Of a stretch of 39,308 nucleotides of DNA, positions 7,743 through 16,292 are shown in pieces. The stretch covers positions 1-39,308 of the forward strand of contig CANJIM010000028.1 in NCBI GenBank assembly GCA_947474495.1. The letters run 5' to 3'. Made by a program: the position numbers and the translations under genes. The notes beneath the pieces are model-generated. The model was not told the origin of the DNA and made no database searches. It saw only the letters and a list, made by a program, of their open reading frames with translations. Every line of letters begins with the position of its first letter. Position 1 is the first letter of the stretch. The stretch comes from Rhodospirillaceae bacterium. GTDB taxonomy: Bacteria; Pseudomonadota; Alphaproteobacteria; SMXQ01.

Positions 7743-7873
7743 CCGACGAAACCGCTTGGCCGGCCGGGCTTTCAGCCCTTATGGCACCTTGGCCGATCCG
7801 AGCCGTTTCGGCCCCCTCCGGCAGCCGCCGGACCGGCGATCCGGGCCACCGTAAAGGCCTGGGGAAGCAAACC
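7743..7873 (+). promoter_or_regulatory. Structured 5' leader of metX with hairpin over the ribosome binding site
   Basis: This GC-rich leader can form four local hairpins: GGGCT/AGCCC at 7766-7778, GCCG/CGGC at 7802-7812, TCCGGC/GCCGGA at 7817-7832, and CCGGGCC (7841-7847) with GGCCTGG (7856-7862) around the loop ACCGTAAA, with one G-U pair. The last stem includes the first bases of the metX Shine-Dalgarno GGGGAAG (7861-7867), so it could limit translation. metX leaders in alphaproteobacteria often carry a SAM-II riboswitch; I looked for its GCTAAA core before the Shine-Dalgarno and did not find it. Regulatory function is inference. Confidence 0.4.
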
Positions 7874-9067
7874 ATGAGCATCCCTCACAGCCAAGACAGT
7901 AGCGAGACCGCCGAAATCGGCGATACGGCGACTGAGGCCCCTCAAACGGGCCACAAGGTCGTGCTTGGCGTGCCTGCGCCCATGAAGCTCGACAGCGGCC
8001 TGGATCTCGCCGGCTTCACTCTCGCCTACCAGACTTACGGCAAGCTAAACGCCGCGCGCTCCAATGCCATCCTGGTCTGCCATGCGCTGACCGGCGACCA
8101 ATTTGCCGCCGGGCGCCATCCGGTGACCGGCAAGCGCGGCTGGTGGGACAACGCCATCGGCCCCGGCAAGCCGCTCGACACCGACAAATATTTCATCATC
8201 TGCTCGAACATCCTCGGCGGCTGCATGGGGACGATCGGGCCGAAGGACACCAATCCGGCGACCGGCAAGCCCTACAGCCTCGCCTTCCCCGTCATCACCA
8301 TCGGCGACATGGTGAACGCGCAGAAGCTGCTGATCGACCATCTCGGCATCGATCAGCTGTTCTGCGTCATCGGCGGCTCGATGGGCGGCATGCAGGTGCT
8401 CGACTGGGCCTCGCGCTACCCGGACCGCCTGTTCGCGGCGGTGCCGATCGCCACGGCGGCGCGCTGCTCGGCGCAGAACATCGCCTTCCACGAAGTCGGC
8501 CGCCAGGCGATCATGGCCGATCCGGAATGGCGCGGCGGCGACTATCTCGCCCAGAACACGCGGCCCGAGCGCGGCTTGGCCGTCGCCCGCATGAGCGCGC
8601 ACATCACCTATCTGTCGGAGACGGCGCTGCACCGCAAGTTCGGCCGCGCGCTGCAGGACCGCAAGGCGATCACCTACGGCTTCGACGCCGACTTCCAGGT
8701 GGAAAGCTACCTGCGCCACCAGGGCATCACCTTCGTCGACCGCTTCGACGCCAACTCCTATCTCTACATCACGCGCGCCATCGATTACTTCGATATGGCG
8801 AGCGAGCACGGCTCCGTCGCTGAAGCCTTCAAGGGCACCAAGGTGCGCTTCTGCGTGCTCAGTTTCTCGAGCGACTGGATGTTCCCGACCTACGAAAGCC
8901 GGGCGCTGGTGCACGGACTGAACGCGGCAGCTGCCAACGTCAGCTTCGTCGAGATCCAGACCGACCAGGGCCACGACTCGTTCCTGCTCGACATTCCCGA
9001 TTATCACCGCACGCTGACCGGTTTCTTGAATGGCGCCGCGGCGCACCGGGGACTGACCGCGAAATGA
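7874..9067 (+). CDS. metX: Homoserine O-acetyltransferase
   Basis: Acylates homoserine (with acetyl-CoA, or succinyl-CoA in some family members) as the first committed step of methionine synthesis. It has 397 residues and an alpha/beta-hydrolase fold. The nucleophile elbow GGSMGGMQ places the catalytic serine at residue 169; Asp334 lies in [13 protein letters not shown] and His367 in [10 protein letters not shown]. The substrate loop [14 protein letters not shown] is also present. The ATG at 7874 follows GGGGAAG with good spacing; the frame is open to 7781 but that part looks like leader. MetW follows with a 4-base ATGA overlap, the standard alphaproteobacterial pair. Regulation is probably through the upstream palindrome and/or leader hairpin. 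Confidence 0.95.
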   Translation: MSIPHSQDSSETAEIGDTATEAPQTGHKVVLGVPAPMKLDSGLDLAGFTLAYQTYGKLNAARSNAILVCHALTGDQFAAGRHPVTGKRGWWDNAIGPGKPLDTDKYFIICSNILGGCMGTIGPKDTNPATGKPYSLAFPVITIGDMVNAQKLLIDHLGIDQLFCVIGGSMGGMQVLDWASRYPDRLFAAVPIATAARCSAQNIAFHEVGRQAIMADPEWRGGDYLAQNTRPERGLAVARMSAHITYLSETALHRKFGRALQDRKAITYGFDADFQVESYLRHQGITFVDRFDANSYLYITRAIDYFDMASEHGSVAEAFKGTKVRFCVLSFSSDWMFPTYESRALVHGLNAAAANVSFVEIQTDQGHDSFLLDIPDYHRTLTGFLNGAAAHRGLTAK

Positions 9068-9693
9068 CCATTCCGAGCTTGCCCCAATCCAACGGTCGCA
9101 TCCGCGCCGACCTGCAACTCGTCGCCGACCTGGTGCCGGCGGGCGCGCGCGTGCTCGACGTCGGCTGCGGCGAAGGCGCGCTGCTGCATCATCTGGCGCA
9201 AACCAAGAATGTCGATGCGCGCGGTATTGAACTGCGTCAGGAAGGCGTGAACGCCTGCGTGCAGCAGGGCCTCTCGGTCGTGCAGGGCAACGCCGAGACC
9301 GATCTGAAGGACTATCCGTCCGACGCCTTTGACTATGTGATTCTCAGCCAGACGCTGCAGGCGATGCGCGATCCACGCGGCACGCTGGGCGAGCTATTGC
9401 GCATCGGCAAGCACGCCATCATCTCATTCGACAATTTCGGCCATTGGGCCATGCGCCTCGGCCTGATGTTCGAAGGACGCATGCCGGTCGCCGATAAGCC
9501 GCGCCACACTTGGTACGACACCGGCACCATCCGCCCCTGCACGATCCGCGATTTTCTCACGCTGTGCGGCGATCTCGGCATCGAGCCCGAACGCTGCTTC
9601 ACCGTGCATGGCGGCGGGCGCACCCGCGAAGTGGCGCCGGACAGCTGGCGCGCCCGGCTCACCGCCCGCCAGGCGGTTTTTCTGCTGAAATAG
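9064..9693 (+). CDS. metW: Methionine biosynthesis protein MetW
   Basis: A 209-residue class I SAM-methyltransferase-fold protein that accompanies MetX in methionine synthesis; in many bacteria it is needed for full acetyltransferase activity. Motif I is [15 protein letters not shown] near residues 31-45, followed by [11 protein letters not shown], and the MetW signatures [18 protein letters not shown] and [21 protein letters not shown] with a later [13 protein letters not shown]. Its ATG overlaps the metX stop (ATGA), so it is translated with MetX. Its 3' end overlaps the 3' end of the convergent methyltransferase gene by 35 bases. Confidence 0.94.
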   Translation: MTIPSLPQSNGRIRADLQLVADLVPAGARVLDVGCGEGALLHHLAQTKNVDARGIELRQEGVNACVQQGLSVVQGNAETDLKDYPSDAFDYVILSQTLQAMRDPRGTLGELLRIGKHAIISFDNFGHWAMRLGLMFEGRMPVADKPRHTWYDTGTIRPCTIRDFLTLCGDLGIEPERCFTVHGGGRTREVAPDSWRARLTARQAVFLLK

Positions 9694-10426
9694 TGCTGCG
9701 GCGCGAGTGGCCGTCAGACAATAGCGCCGGCGCCTTGCGCCGCACGCGTGCCGGCTCGGCGAGGCCGCTCGGCGCATAAATCTGCTTCACCGCCTCGATC
9801 ATCACCACGCCGGCCAGACTGGGAAACCAGCGCGCGCCGAGCTTCTCCCAAGCCGGCGCCGAGGCGATCAGCATGCGCGATTGGCTCGGCGGCATGAACA
9901 GCGCGCCGGTGGTGACGACGGGCGTGAACAGGCTGTCACGCAACAACCTCGAGAGTTGGCCGGCGCTGTAGGGCGAACCTTGGCCGAACGGCGTGCGGTC
10001 GAGCTGCGCCCAGAGACTCCTGCGGTTCGGCACGACGACGATCATCCGTCCGCCGGCCGCCAGCACCCGCCAGGCCTCGCGCAGCATCTGACGCAACTGC
10101 TCGGTCTGCTCCACGGCGTGGATCAGTAGCACGCGGTCCATCGACAGGTCGGGTAGCGGCAATTCCGCTTCGTCGGCGAGCAGCACCCGGTTCGGCCCGC
10201 CCGACGGCCAGGGCAGCACTCCTTGGGCCGGCGGCATGGCGGCGATAACGCGGTCGGCATCGTCCATGAACGGCCGCAGATAAGGCACGGCATAACCGAG
10301 GCCGAGCATGCGCTGGCCATGCACGTCCGGCCACATCTCGCGCAGGCGGCGGCGCAGCATGCGGCTCACCGCCTGGCCGAGGCTGGTGGCGTAAAAATCC
10401 CGCAAATCGATGACGTCGGTCCACAT
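9659..10426 (-). CDS. Class I SAM-dependent methyltransferase
   Basis: A 255-residue methyltransferase-type protein. The core has GQRMLGLGYAVPYLRPF near residue 38 in place of a classical glycine-rich motif I, then LLADEAELPLPDLSMDRVLLIHAVEQTEQLRQMLREAWRVLAAGGR, the acidic loop and post-motif helix of the methyltransferase-11 family, and MIVVVPNRRSLWAQ. The substrate is unknown. It is divergent from gloB with 45 bases between starts, an arrangement seen in other alphaproteobacteria, so a link to methylglyoxal or glutathione metabolism is possible but unproven. The last residues are basic and are encoded by DNA that overlaps the metW 3' end by 35 bases. Confidence 0.85.
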   Translation of the reverse strand: MWTDVIDLRDFYATSLGQAVSRMLRRRLREMWPDVHGQRMLGLGYAVPYLRPFMDDADRVIAAMPPAQGVLPWPSGGPNRVLLADEAELPLPDLSMDRVLLIHAVEQTEQLRQMLREAWRVLAAGGRMIVVVPNRRSLWAQLDRTPFGQGSPYSAGQLSRLLRDSLFTPVVTTGALFMPPSQSRMLIASAPAWEKLGARWFPSLAGVVMIEAVKQIYAPSGLAEPARVRRKAPALLSDGHSRRSTISAEKPPGGR

Positions 10427-10471
10427 GGCAGAAGATTAGCATAGCTCGCGCGGCATGGTATTCTCGAGCCT

Positions 10472-11239
10472 ATGCTCGACATTCGCCGCATCCCCGCCCT
10501 GACCGACAACTATCTCTGGCTCGTCCGCGAGCCAAAGAGCGGCCTGGTCGCCGTGGTCGATCCGGCCGAAGCCGAACCGGTCAATGCCGCCCTCGCCACG
10601 CTCGGTTGGACGCTGACCCATATTCTCAACACGCACCACCACAAGGACCACACCGGCGGCAACCTCGCCCTCAAGGCCCAGTGGAACGCCCTAATCGTGG
10701 GACCGGCGGCGGACGCCGAGCGCATCCCCGGCATCGACGTGCAAGTCGGCGACAGCGAGACCTATATCTTGGGCGAAGAAAGCGCCGAAGTGTTCGACGT
10801 GCCGGGCCATACGCGCGGCCATATCGCCTATTGGTTTCCCGACAGCGACGCGCTGTTCTGCGGCGACACGCTGTTCGCGCTCGGCTGCGGCCGGCTGTTC
10901 GAGGGCACCCCGGCGCAGATGTGGGCGTCGCTGAGCAAGTTCGACGTCATGCCAGACGAGACGCTCGTGTTCTGCGCCCATGAATACACGCAATCCAATG
11001 CCCGTTTCGCCCTCACGGTGGACGGCGGCAATGCCGCCCTCATCGCCCGCGCCCAGGCCGTCGACGCGGCGCGCGCCAAGGGCGCGGCCACCGTGCCGTC
11101 GACGCTCGGCGAGGAACGCGCCACCAATCCCTTCCTGCGCGCCGACGATCCGGCGCTGGCGCAGAATGTCGGGCTCGATGCGCGCGATCCCGTCGCCGTC
11201 TTCGCCGAAATCCGCCAGCGCAAAGACCACTTCAAATAA
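10472..11239 (+). CDS. gloB: Hydroxyacylglutathione hydrolase (glyoxalase II)
   Basis: Cytosolic metallo-beta-lactamase-fold enzyme of 255 residues that hydrolyses S-lactoylglutathione to lactate and glutathione, the second step of methylglyoxal detoxification. The di-metal motif NTHHHKDHTGGN lies near residues 52-63, further metal ligands in VPGHTRGHIAYWF and FCGDTLFALGCGRLFEG, and FCAHEYTQSNARFAL near residue 170 includes the glutathione-binding loop. The C-terminal NPFLRADDP segment is a family signature. Length matches the family. A GST-family gene follows 25 bases downstream on the same strand, consistent with a small glutathione operon. Confidence 0.95.
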   Translation: MLDIRRIPALTDNYLWLVREPKSGLVAVVDPAEAEPVNAALATLGWTLTHILNTHHHKDHTGGNLALKAQWNALIVGPAADAERIPGIDVQVGDSETYILGEESAEVFDVPGHTRGHIAYWFPDSDALFCGDTLFALGCGRLFEGTPAQMWASLSKFDVMPDETLVFCAHEYTQSNARFALTVDGGNAALIARAQAVDAARAKGAATVPSTLGEERATNPFLRADDPALAQNVGLDARDPVAVFAEIRQRKDHFK

Positions 11240-11264
11240 GCCTTAGATCATCCAGGGGAGCCCC

Positions 11265-11867
11265 ATGAAGCTGTTCTACTCGCCCGCCTCGCCTTATGTC
11301 CGCATGGCCCACACCGTCGCCATCCTCAAGGGACTCGACGACAAGCTGGAAAAGCCGCCCGCCCGCGAGGCCGGCGTCAATCTCGACAAGCTCAATCCGC
11401 TCAACAAAGTTCCGACGCTGCTGACCGACGAAGGCGAGACGCTCATCGAATCGAAATTGATCTGCCAATATTTCGACGAGATCGGCGAGGGCCCCAAGCT
11501 CTACGGCCAGGATCCGCAAACCCGCCGCCGCGTGCTGCAACAAGAAGCGCTCGGCCATGGCGTGCTCGATGCCGCCGTGCTCTGCCGCATGGAAGAGCGC
11601 ATGCGCGAGCCGGAGATGCGTTCGGCGCAATGGATGGAACGGCAGAAGAAAAAACTCGAGCTCGGCTTCGCCGCCATCGAAACGATCACCGGCCGGCTCG
11701 GGCCTTCGCTCGGCGTGCCGCACATCACCTATGTCTGCATGCTGTTCTTCATCGACCAACATAAAATCTTAGAAGGCTGGCGCGAGACATTTCCCAAACT
11801 CGCCGCCTGGTACGACCGCACGCGCACCCAACCGGCGCTGGCCGCCACCGAACCGAAACGCGCGTGA
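11265..11867 (+). CDS. Glutathione S-transferase family protein
   Basis: A 200-residue two-domain GST. The thioredoxin-like N-terminal domain begins MKLFYSPASPYVRMAH, with the likely catalytic serine near residue 10, and has LNPLNKVPTLLTDEGETLIESKLICQYFDE, containing the cis-proline (KVPTL) and the ES pair that binds the gamma-glutamyl group. The helical C-terminal domain follows from about residue 80. GGGAG precedes the ATG. It lies between gloB and a cupin gene; the latter starts inside its stop codon region. Natural substrate cannot be inferred. Confidence 0.88.
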   Translation: MKLFYSPASPYVRMAHTVAILKGLDDKLEKPPAREAGVNLDKLNPLNKVPTLLTDEGETLIESKLICQYFDEIGEGPKLYGQDPQTRRRVLQQEALGHGVLDAAVLCRMEERMREPEMRSAQWMERQKKKLELGFAAIETITGRLGPSLGVPHITYVCMLFFIDQHKILEGWRETFPKLAAWYDRTRTQPALAATEPKRA

Positions 11868-12295
11868 GCATGACCAGGGATGAGGACGCGGCGGCGATCA
11901 TCGCCGCGTTGGGCCTCGCGCCCCATCCCGAAGGCGGCCATTTCCGCGAGACGTGGCGAGATGACACGACGCCGCGCGGCCATGGCACGGCGATCTATTA
12001 TCTGCTGCAAGCGGGTGAAGTATCGCGTTGGCACCGCGTCGATGCCGTCGAGATCTGGCATTACTACACCGGCGCCCCGCTGGAACTGCAGATCGCCGCG
12101 CCGGACGCCAAGCCTGAGACATACAGGCTCGGCTCCGCTGTCCTCGCCGGCGAACAGCCGCAGATTCTCGTGCCGAAAGATTATTGGCAGAGCGCGCGAA
12201 GCCTGGGGGCATGGACGCTGGTCGGCTGCACCGTCTCGCCCGCCTTCGAGTTCACCGGCTTCGAGATGGCGGCTCCCGGCTGGCAGCCGAAATGA
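11864..12295 (+). CDS. Cupin domain protein (DUF985 family)
   Basis: A 143-residue protein matching the DUF985/cupin_5 family, with a beta-barrel likely to bind a metal or sugar-like ligand; function unknown. Visible family features are LAPHPEGGHFRETWRD near residue 20, TAIYYLL, RWHRVDAVEIWHYYTGAPLEL (barrel histidines), and YWQSARSLGAWTLVGCTVSPAFEFTGFEMA. The GTG start at 11864 overlaps the GST stop as GTGA; an in-frame ATG at 11870 is the alternative. It probably belongs to the gloB-GST transcription unit. It converges on the broken glycosyltransferase gene 21 bases downstream. Confidence 0.85.
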   Translation: MSMTRDEDAAAIIAALGLAPHPEGGHFRETWRDDTTPRGHGTAIYYLLQAGEVSRWHRVDAVEIWHYYTGAPLELQIAAPDAKPETYRLGSAVLAGEQPQILVPKDYWQSARSLGAWTLVGCTVSPAFEFTGFEMAAPGWQPK

Positions 12296-12316
12296 ATTCA
12301 GCGCTGGGAGCCTTCA

Positions 12317-14105
12317 TCAGCCTCTATGGGCGCACCAGTCGCGCCACAGTGTCCGGTACGCCGCTTCCAACGACGCGGTAAATCCTGTCGCGTCCATTAG
12401 CGGCGAAGCCTGAACGCGGGCGCGCATGCCGGCGCGCAAGTCCGCCAATCGCTGACGGTCTGCCGCCAGCTGCGCGGCAATGGCGACATAATCCTCAGGC
12501 GTTGCGGCGACGCACTCTTCGAGACCGACACGCGTCATCAAGCTGGCGCCGACGCGGGCGCAATGGCGGTCGCCCGCCAGCGTCACCGTCGGCACGCCCA
12601 TCCACAGCGCCTCACAGGTCGTTGTCGTGCCGTTGTAGGGCAAACTATCGAGGCCGATGTCGATCTCGCCGTAGAGCGCCATATGGTCGCGGTAACCGCG
12701 CGTCCGTCCGGCGAAGCGCAGACGGGCTTGATCGATGCCGGCCAAGGCGAAACGACCGACGACGCCCTGACGGATGGCGGGATCGTCGAGGCCACGCGCC
12801 TTGAGCAACAGCCGCGACTCCGGCACGGCGAGCAGCACCTGCGTCCAGAGATCGAGCGTCTCGTCGCTCAGCTTGGGCAAATTATTGAAGCTGCCGAAGG
12901 TGATCGGCCGATTTGAGCCGGCCGGCAGCGGCGCGACCTCGGGAGCGTCGTCCGATGCGCCATAGCAGAGAAAGCCGCGCGGCAGGCGGACGAGAGCCTC
13001 AACGGCAAAATCATCCGCGCCGCCTGGAGACGTCGAGGGCGGATCGGCGATGGCGTCGGTCAGCCGCGCGTCCATGGCACCCAGGCCCGTGGTGTCGGGA
13101 TAGCCGAGCCAGCTCACCTGCAACGGCGCCGCTCTGCGCGCAAAAACGCCGAGCCGGTTGCCCGCCGTATGGCCGGCGAGATCGACCAGGATATCGATGG
13201 CGTCGGCGCGCACCTGATCGGCCAACGCCGCATCCTCCAACTCGCGCACGTCGCGCCAATGGGGAACCATGGCGCGCAGCTTGGCCGTCACCGCATCGGG
13301 CTTGGCAACATCCGAATAGGCGAAGACCTCAACCTTGGCCGCGTCGTGACTCGCGAAGACCGGCGCGAGAAAGAACGCCACCGAATGCAGGTGAAAATCC
13401 GATGAGACATAACCGATGCGCAAGCGCCGCTCAGGCTCGCGCGCGTTGCCGTGCGGCGCGGCGGCCGGCAACTTGGCGGCGAGCGCCGCGCCGGCCGCCC
13501 GATGACTGGCGAACAGCGCCGCCTTGTCGCCCGGCAGATAATGGCTGCTCAAGGCGAGGCTGGAATGGGCAGCGATATTTCCGGGATCGCGCGCCAGCGC
13601 TTGGCGATAGAGCGACAATCCTTCGGCGACCTGACGCGTATCGACCAGCGCCGAAGCGAGGCGCACCAGCAGCGGCACGGAGTCGGGTTCAAGGGCGACG
13701 GCCTTGCGCCGGCAATCAACCGCCTCGCTGAGCTTTTCGAGTTGGCGCAGCAGACTGGCGAGCACCTGCCAGCCCTTGGCGTATTGCGGCGCCAGTGCCA
13801 CGGCGCGGCGCAGCAGCGGTTCGGCGGCTTCGATCTCGCCGCGCTCGCGATGGATGTTGGCGAGATTGATGAGGAAATCGGGTTAGCGCGGATTGCGTTC
13901 AATGGCGCGCGCCATCAGTGCGACGCCCTCGTCGCTCCGCGCCGATTTATGCAGCGCGAGCCCGAGCACATGCAGGATGTCGCCGTTGTCGGGATCGGCA
14001 TCAAGCAAGGGCCGCAAGCGCCGCACCGCGCCGGCCGCGTCGCCACGCTGCAGATCGGCAAGGCCGGCTTTGAAGGCCGTCGCGCGCGCTTTGCGGATCG
14101 GCCAA
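12317..14105 (-). pseudogene. TPR-repeat GT41 (SPINDLY/OGT-like) glycosyltransferase, frame interrupted
   Basis: Continuous homology runs from about 14105 to 12317, but the frame is broken. TPR-like repeats come first (LRPLLDADPDNGDILHVLG, then PDFLINLANIHRERGEIEAA, then VALAPQYAKGWQVLASLL), followed by the GT41 catalytic region: RLRIGYVSSDFHLHSVAFF, IDILVDLAGHTAGNRLGVFA, PLQVSWLGYPDTTGL, FGSFNNLPKLSDE, DSLPYNGTTTTCEALWMGVP. An in-frame TAA lies at 13885-13883, between two TPR helices (ERNPR stop PDFLIN). Further upstream the best start, TTG at 14105 with AAGGA eight bases before it, reads LADPQSARDG and joins FKAGLADLQRG only if one base near 14075-14081 is removed. The longest intact piece starts at GTG 13801 (494 residues) and keeps the catalytic domain. 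It would add sugar to protein Ser/Thr. It follows phaB directly. A real pseudogene or assembly errors are both possible. Confidence 0.75.
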
Positions 14106-14116
14106 AGGCTCCGTCC

Positions 14117-14839
14117 TTAATACATATGCTGGCCGCCGTTCACCGACAGCGTCGAGCCGGTGATGAAACCGGCATCGTCGGCGACGAGGAACAGCACGGC
14201 CCGCGCGATCTCGTCGGCGCGGCCGAGGCGGCCGACCGGGATGCGCGCGACGATTTTTTCCAGCACGTTGGGCGGCACGGCGCGCACCATGTCGGTGTCG
14301 ATATAGCCCGGCGCGATGGCGTTGACGGTGATGTTCTTGGCCGCACCTTCTTGCGCCAAGGCCTTGGTGAAGCCGTGGATGCCCGACTTGGCAGCGGCGT
14401 AATTGACTTGGCCATATTGGCCGGCCTGGCCGTTGATCGAGCCGATATTGACGATGCGGCCGAAGCTGCGCTCGCGCATGCCGTCGATGACGACGCGCGA
14501 CATGTTGAAGCAGGAGCCGAGGTTGGTTTCGATCACCGCCGTCCAGTTTTCCGGCGTCATCTTGACCATGGTGGCGTCGCGCGTGATGCCGGCGTTGTTG
14601 ACCAGCACGTCGACGGGCCCGAGCTCCGCGACGATCTTCGCCATGCCGGTCTCGCATTCGGGAAACTTCGCCACGTCCCATTTGTAAGAGGGAATGCTGC
14701 TCTCTTTGGTGAAGGCCTGCGCCGCCTCATCGTTGCCGGCATAAACCGCCGCCACCTTGTAGCCCGCGTTCTTGAGCGCGACCGAAATCGCACCGCCGAT
14801 ACCCCGCGTGCCGCCCGTCACCACTGCCGTCCGCGCCAT
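14117..14839 (-). CDS. phaB: Acetoacetyl-CoA reductase
   Basis: NADPH-dependent short-chain dehydrogenase of 240 residues that reduces acetoacetyl-CoA to (R)-3-hydroxybutyryl-CoA, the polyhydroxybutyrate monomer. It shows the cofactor motif VTGGTRGIGGAIS (residues 7-19), NNAGITRD, and the catalytic Ser134, Tyr147 and Lys151 in the NIGSINGQAGQYGQVNYAAAK region. The PhaB-typical SINGQ.GQ.GQ.NY string and the C-terminal FITGSTLSVNGGQHMY support PhaB over FabG. GGGAG precedes the ATG. It lies 103 bases downstream of phaA on the same strand; the GT41 gene follows directly. Confidence 0.93.
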   Translation of the reverse strand: MARTAVVTGGTRGIGGAISVALKNAGYKVAAVYAGNDEAAQAFTKESSIPSYKWDVAKFPECETGMAKIVAELGPVDVLVNNAGITRDATMVKMTPENWTAVIETNLGSCFNMSRVVIDGMRERSFGRIVNIGSINGQAGQYGQVNYAAAKSGIHGFTKALAQEGAAKNITVNAIAPGYIDTDMVRAVPPNVLEKIVARIPVGRLGRADEIARAVLFLVADDAGFITGSTLSVNGGQHMY

Positions 14840-14942
14840 GATACTGTAACTCCCGTTAAAGCCGCCCTGTGAGGAGCCCTCGATTGGGGCCCTTATTTTT
14901 CATATCGCCGAAAGAGCCTTCGCGTGTTGCGCTAGATCAACT

Positions 14943-16115
14943 CTACCGCTCGACGCAGATCGCAATGCCCATGCCGCCGCCGATGCACAGCGTGGCGAGC
15001 CCCTTATGGGCGTCGCGCTTCTGCATTTCATGCAGTAGCGTCACCAGAATGCGCGTGCCCGAGGCGCCGATCGGATGGCCGAGCGCGATGGCGCCGCCGT
15101 TAACGTTGAGCTTGGCCGGATCGAAGCCAAGATCCTTGCCGACGGCGCAGGCCTGGGCGGCGAAGGCTTCGTTGGCCTCGATGAGATCGAGATCGGCCAG
15201 CGTCCAACCGGCTTTCTTCAGCGCCAGCTTGGTCGCCGGGATCGGGCCAGAGCCCATCAGCGACGGCTCGACGCCGACCTGCGCCCAAGAGCGGATCACG
15301 GCGAGCGGCTTGACGCCGCGCTTGGCGGCATCCGCATCGCTCATCAACACCACGGCGGCGGCGCCGTCATTGATGCCCGACGCGTTACCGGCCGTCACGG
15401 TGCCGTCCTTGCTGAAGGCCGGACGCAGCTTGCCGAGCGTTTCGACGGTGGTGCCGGCGCGCGGATATTCGTCGGTGCCGACGATCTCGTCGCCTTTGCG
15501 CGTCGAGATCGTGATGGCGAGAATCTCTTCCTTGAAGCGGTCGGCCTTCTGCGCCGCTTCGGCCTTTTGCTGGCTGCTGGCGGCGAAGGCGTCTTGGTCG
15601 GCGCGGCTGATCTGCCACTTGGTGGCGACGTTTTCCGCCGTGGTGCCCATGTGATAGCCGTTGAAGGCGTCCCATAGGCCGTCGCGGATCATCGTGTCGA
15701 CCATCGACAGATCGCCCATTTTCTGGCCGACGCGCAGATTGGCGCAATGGGGCGACAGGCTCATGTTCTCCTGTCCGCCGGCGACGACGATGGACGAGTC
15801 GCCGCTGCGGATCGCCTGAAAGGCGAGCGCCACCGACTTGACGCCGGAGCCGCACACCTGATTGACGCCGTAGGCCGGCACCTCGATCGGCAGCCCCGCT
15901 TTGATGCTCGCCTGGCGCGCCGGATTCTGCCCCTGGCCGGCGGTGAGCACCTGGCCCATGACCACTTCGCTGACCTCGCCCGCCTCGACCTTGGCGCGCG
16001 CGATCGCTTCGGCGATCACCTTGGCGCCGAGCTCATGCGCCGGGATGGTGCTGAGTTTGCCGCCGAAGGCCCCAATGGGCGTACGCACGGCGCCGGCGAT
16101 GACGATGTCGGCCAT
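14943..16115 (-). CDS. phaA: Acetyl-CoA acetyltransferase (beta-ketothiolase)
   Basis: Condenses two acetyl-CoA to acetoacetyl-CoA, the first step of polyhydroxybutyrate synthesis. It has 390 residues, normal for the biosynthetic thiolase family. Cys88 in NQVCGSGVK is the acyl-enzyme cysteine; the second active-site histidine is in [17 protein letters not shown] and the final catalytic Cys in [13 protein letters not shown]. The ATG at 16115 has a perfect AGGAGG six bases upstream; an upstream extension to 16211 has no comparable signal. Order phaA-phaB is typical of alphaproteobacteria. A possible promoter lies at 16162-16189. Confidence 0.95.
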   Translation of the reverse strand: MADIVIAGAVRTPIGAFGGKLSTIPAHELGAKVIAEAIARAKVEAGEVSEVVMGQVLTAGQGQNPARQASIKAGLPIEVPAYGVNQVCGSGVKSVALAFQAIRSGDSSIVVAGGQENMSLSPHCANLRVGQKMGDLSMVDTMIRDGLWDAFNGYHMGTTAENVATKWQISRADQDAFAASSQQKAEAAQKADRFKEEILAITISTRKGDEIVGTDEYPRAGTTVETLGKLRPAFSKDGTVTAGNASGINDGAAAVVLMSDADAAKRGVKPLAVIRSWAQVGVEPSLMGSGPIPATKLALKKAGWTLADLDLIEANEAFAAQACAVGKDLGFDPAKLNVNGGAIALGHPIGASGTRILVTLLHEMQKRDAHKGLATLCIGGGMGIAICVER

Positions 16116-16161
16116 AAAAACCTCCTGGGGCGCGGCAAAAAAAAACGAATGCAGAGAGATC

Positions 16162-16189
16162 AGTTTAGAAGAGCGCGCGGCAGACACAA
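16162..16189 (-). promoter_or_regulatory. Possible phaA promoter
   Basis: Read on the minus strand, TTGTGT (16189-16184), a 16-base spacer and TAAACT (16167-16162) make a weak sigma-70-like promoter about 45 bases upstream of the phaA ATG. A run of nine A on the plus strand (16137-16145) lies between it and the strong AGGAGG ribosome binding site. The rest of the 177-base gap from 16116 to 16292 shows nothing else I can support. Confidence 0.3.
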
Positions 16190-16292
16190 GCCGATCGCGC
16201 GACTGTGACACTGACGATGACCCTGAGATGACATCGGCGACGCGATTCGGCGTGATGAATGCCTAAGCCATGAGCATGATGCGGCGCAGCGA

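Noticed and set aside
7641-7873. SAM-II riboswitch before metX
   Set aside because: Expected from context, but the conserved GCTAAA core next to the Shine-Dalgarno is absent. Reported only as an unassigned structured leader; a covariance search would decide.
13451-14872. Long plus-strand open frame of 473 codons across the GT41 and phaB region
   Set aside because: It is the complement of well-supported genes with strong motifs; its translation is rich in Arg, His, Gly and Asp without domains, a normal shadow in high-GC DNA.
16137-16145. Run of nine A as a terminator T-tract on the minus strand
   Set aside because: No GC stem precedes it, and it lies just upstream of the strong phaA ribosome binding site, so termination there is unlikely.
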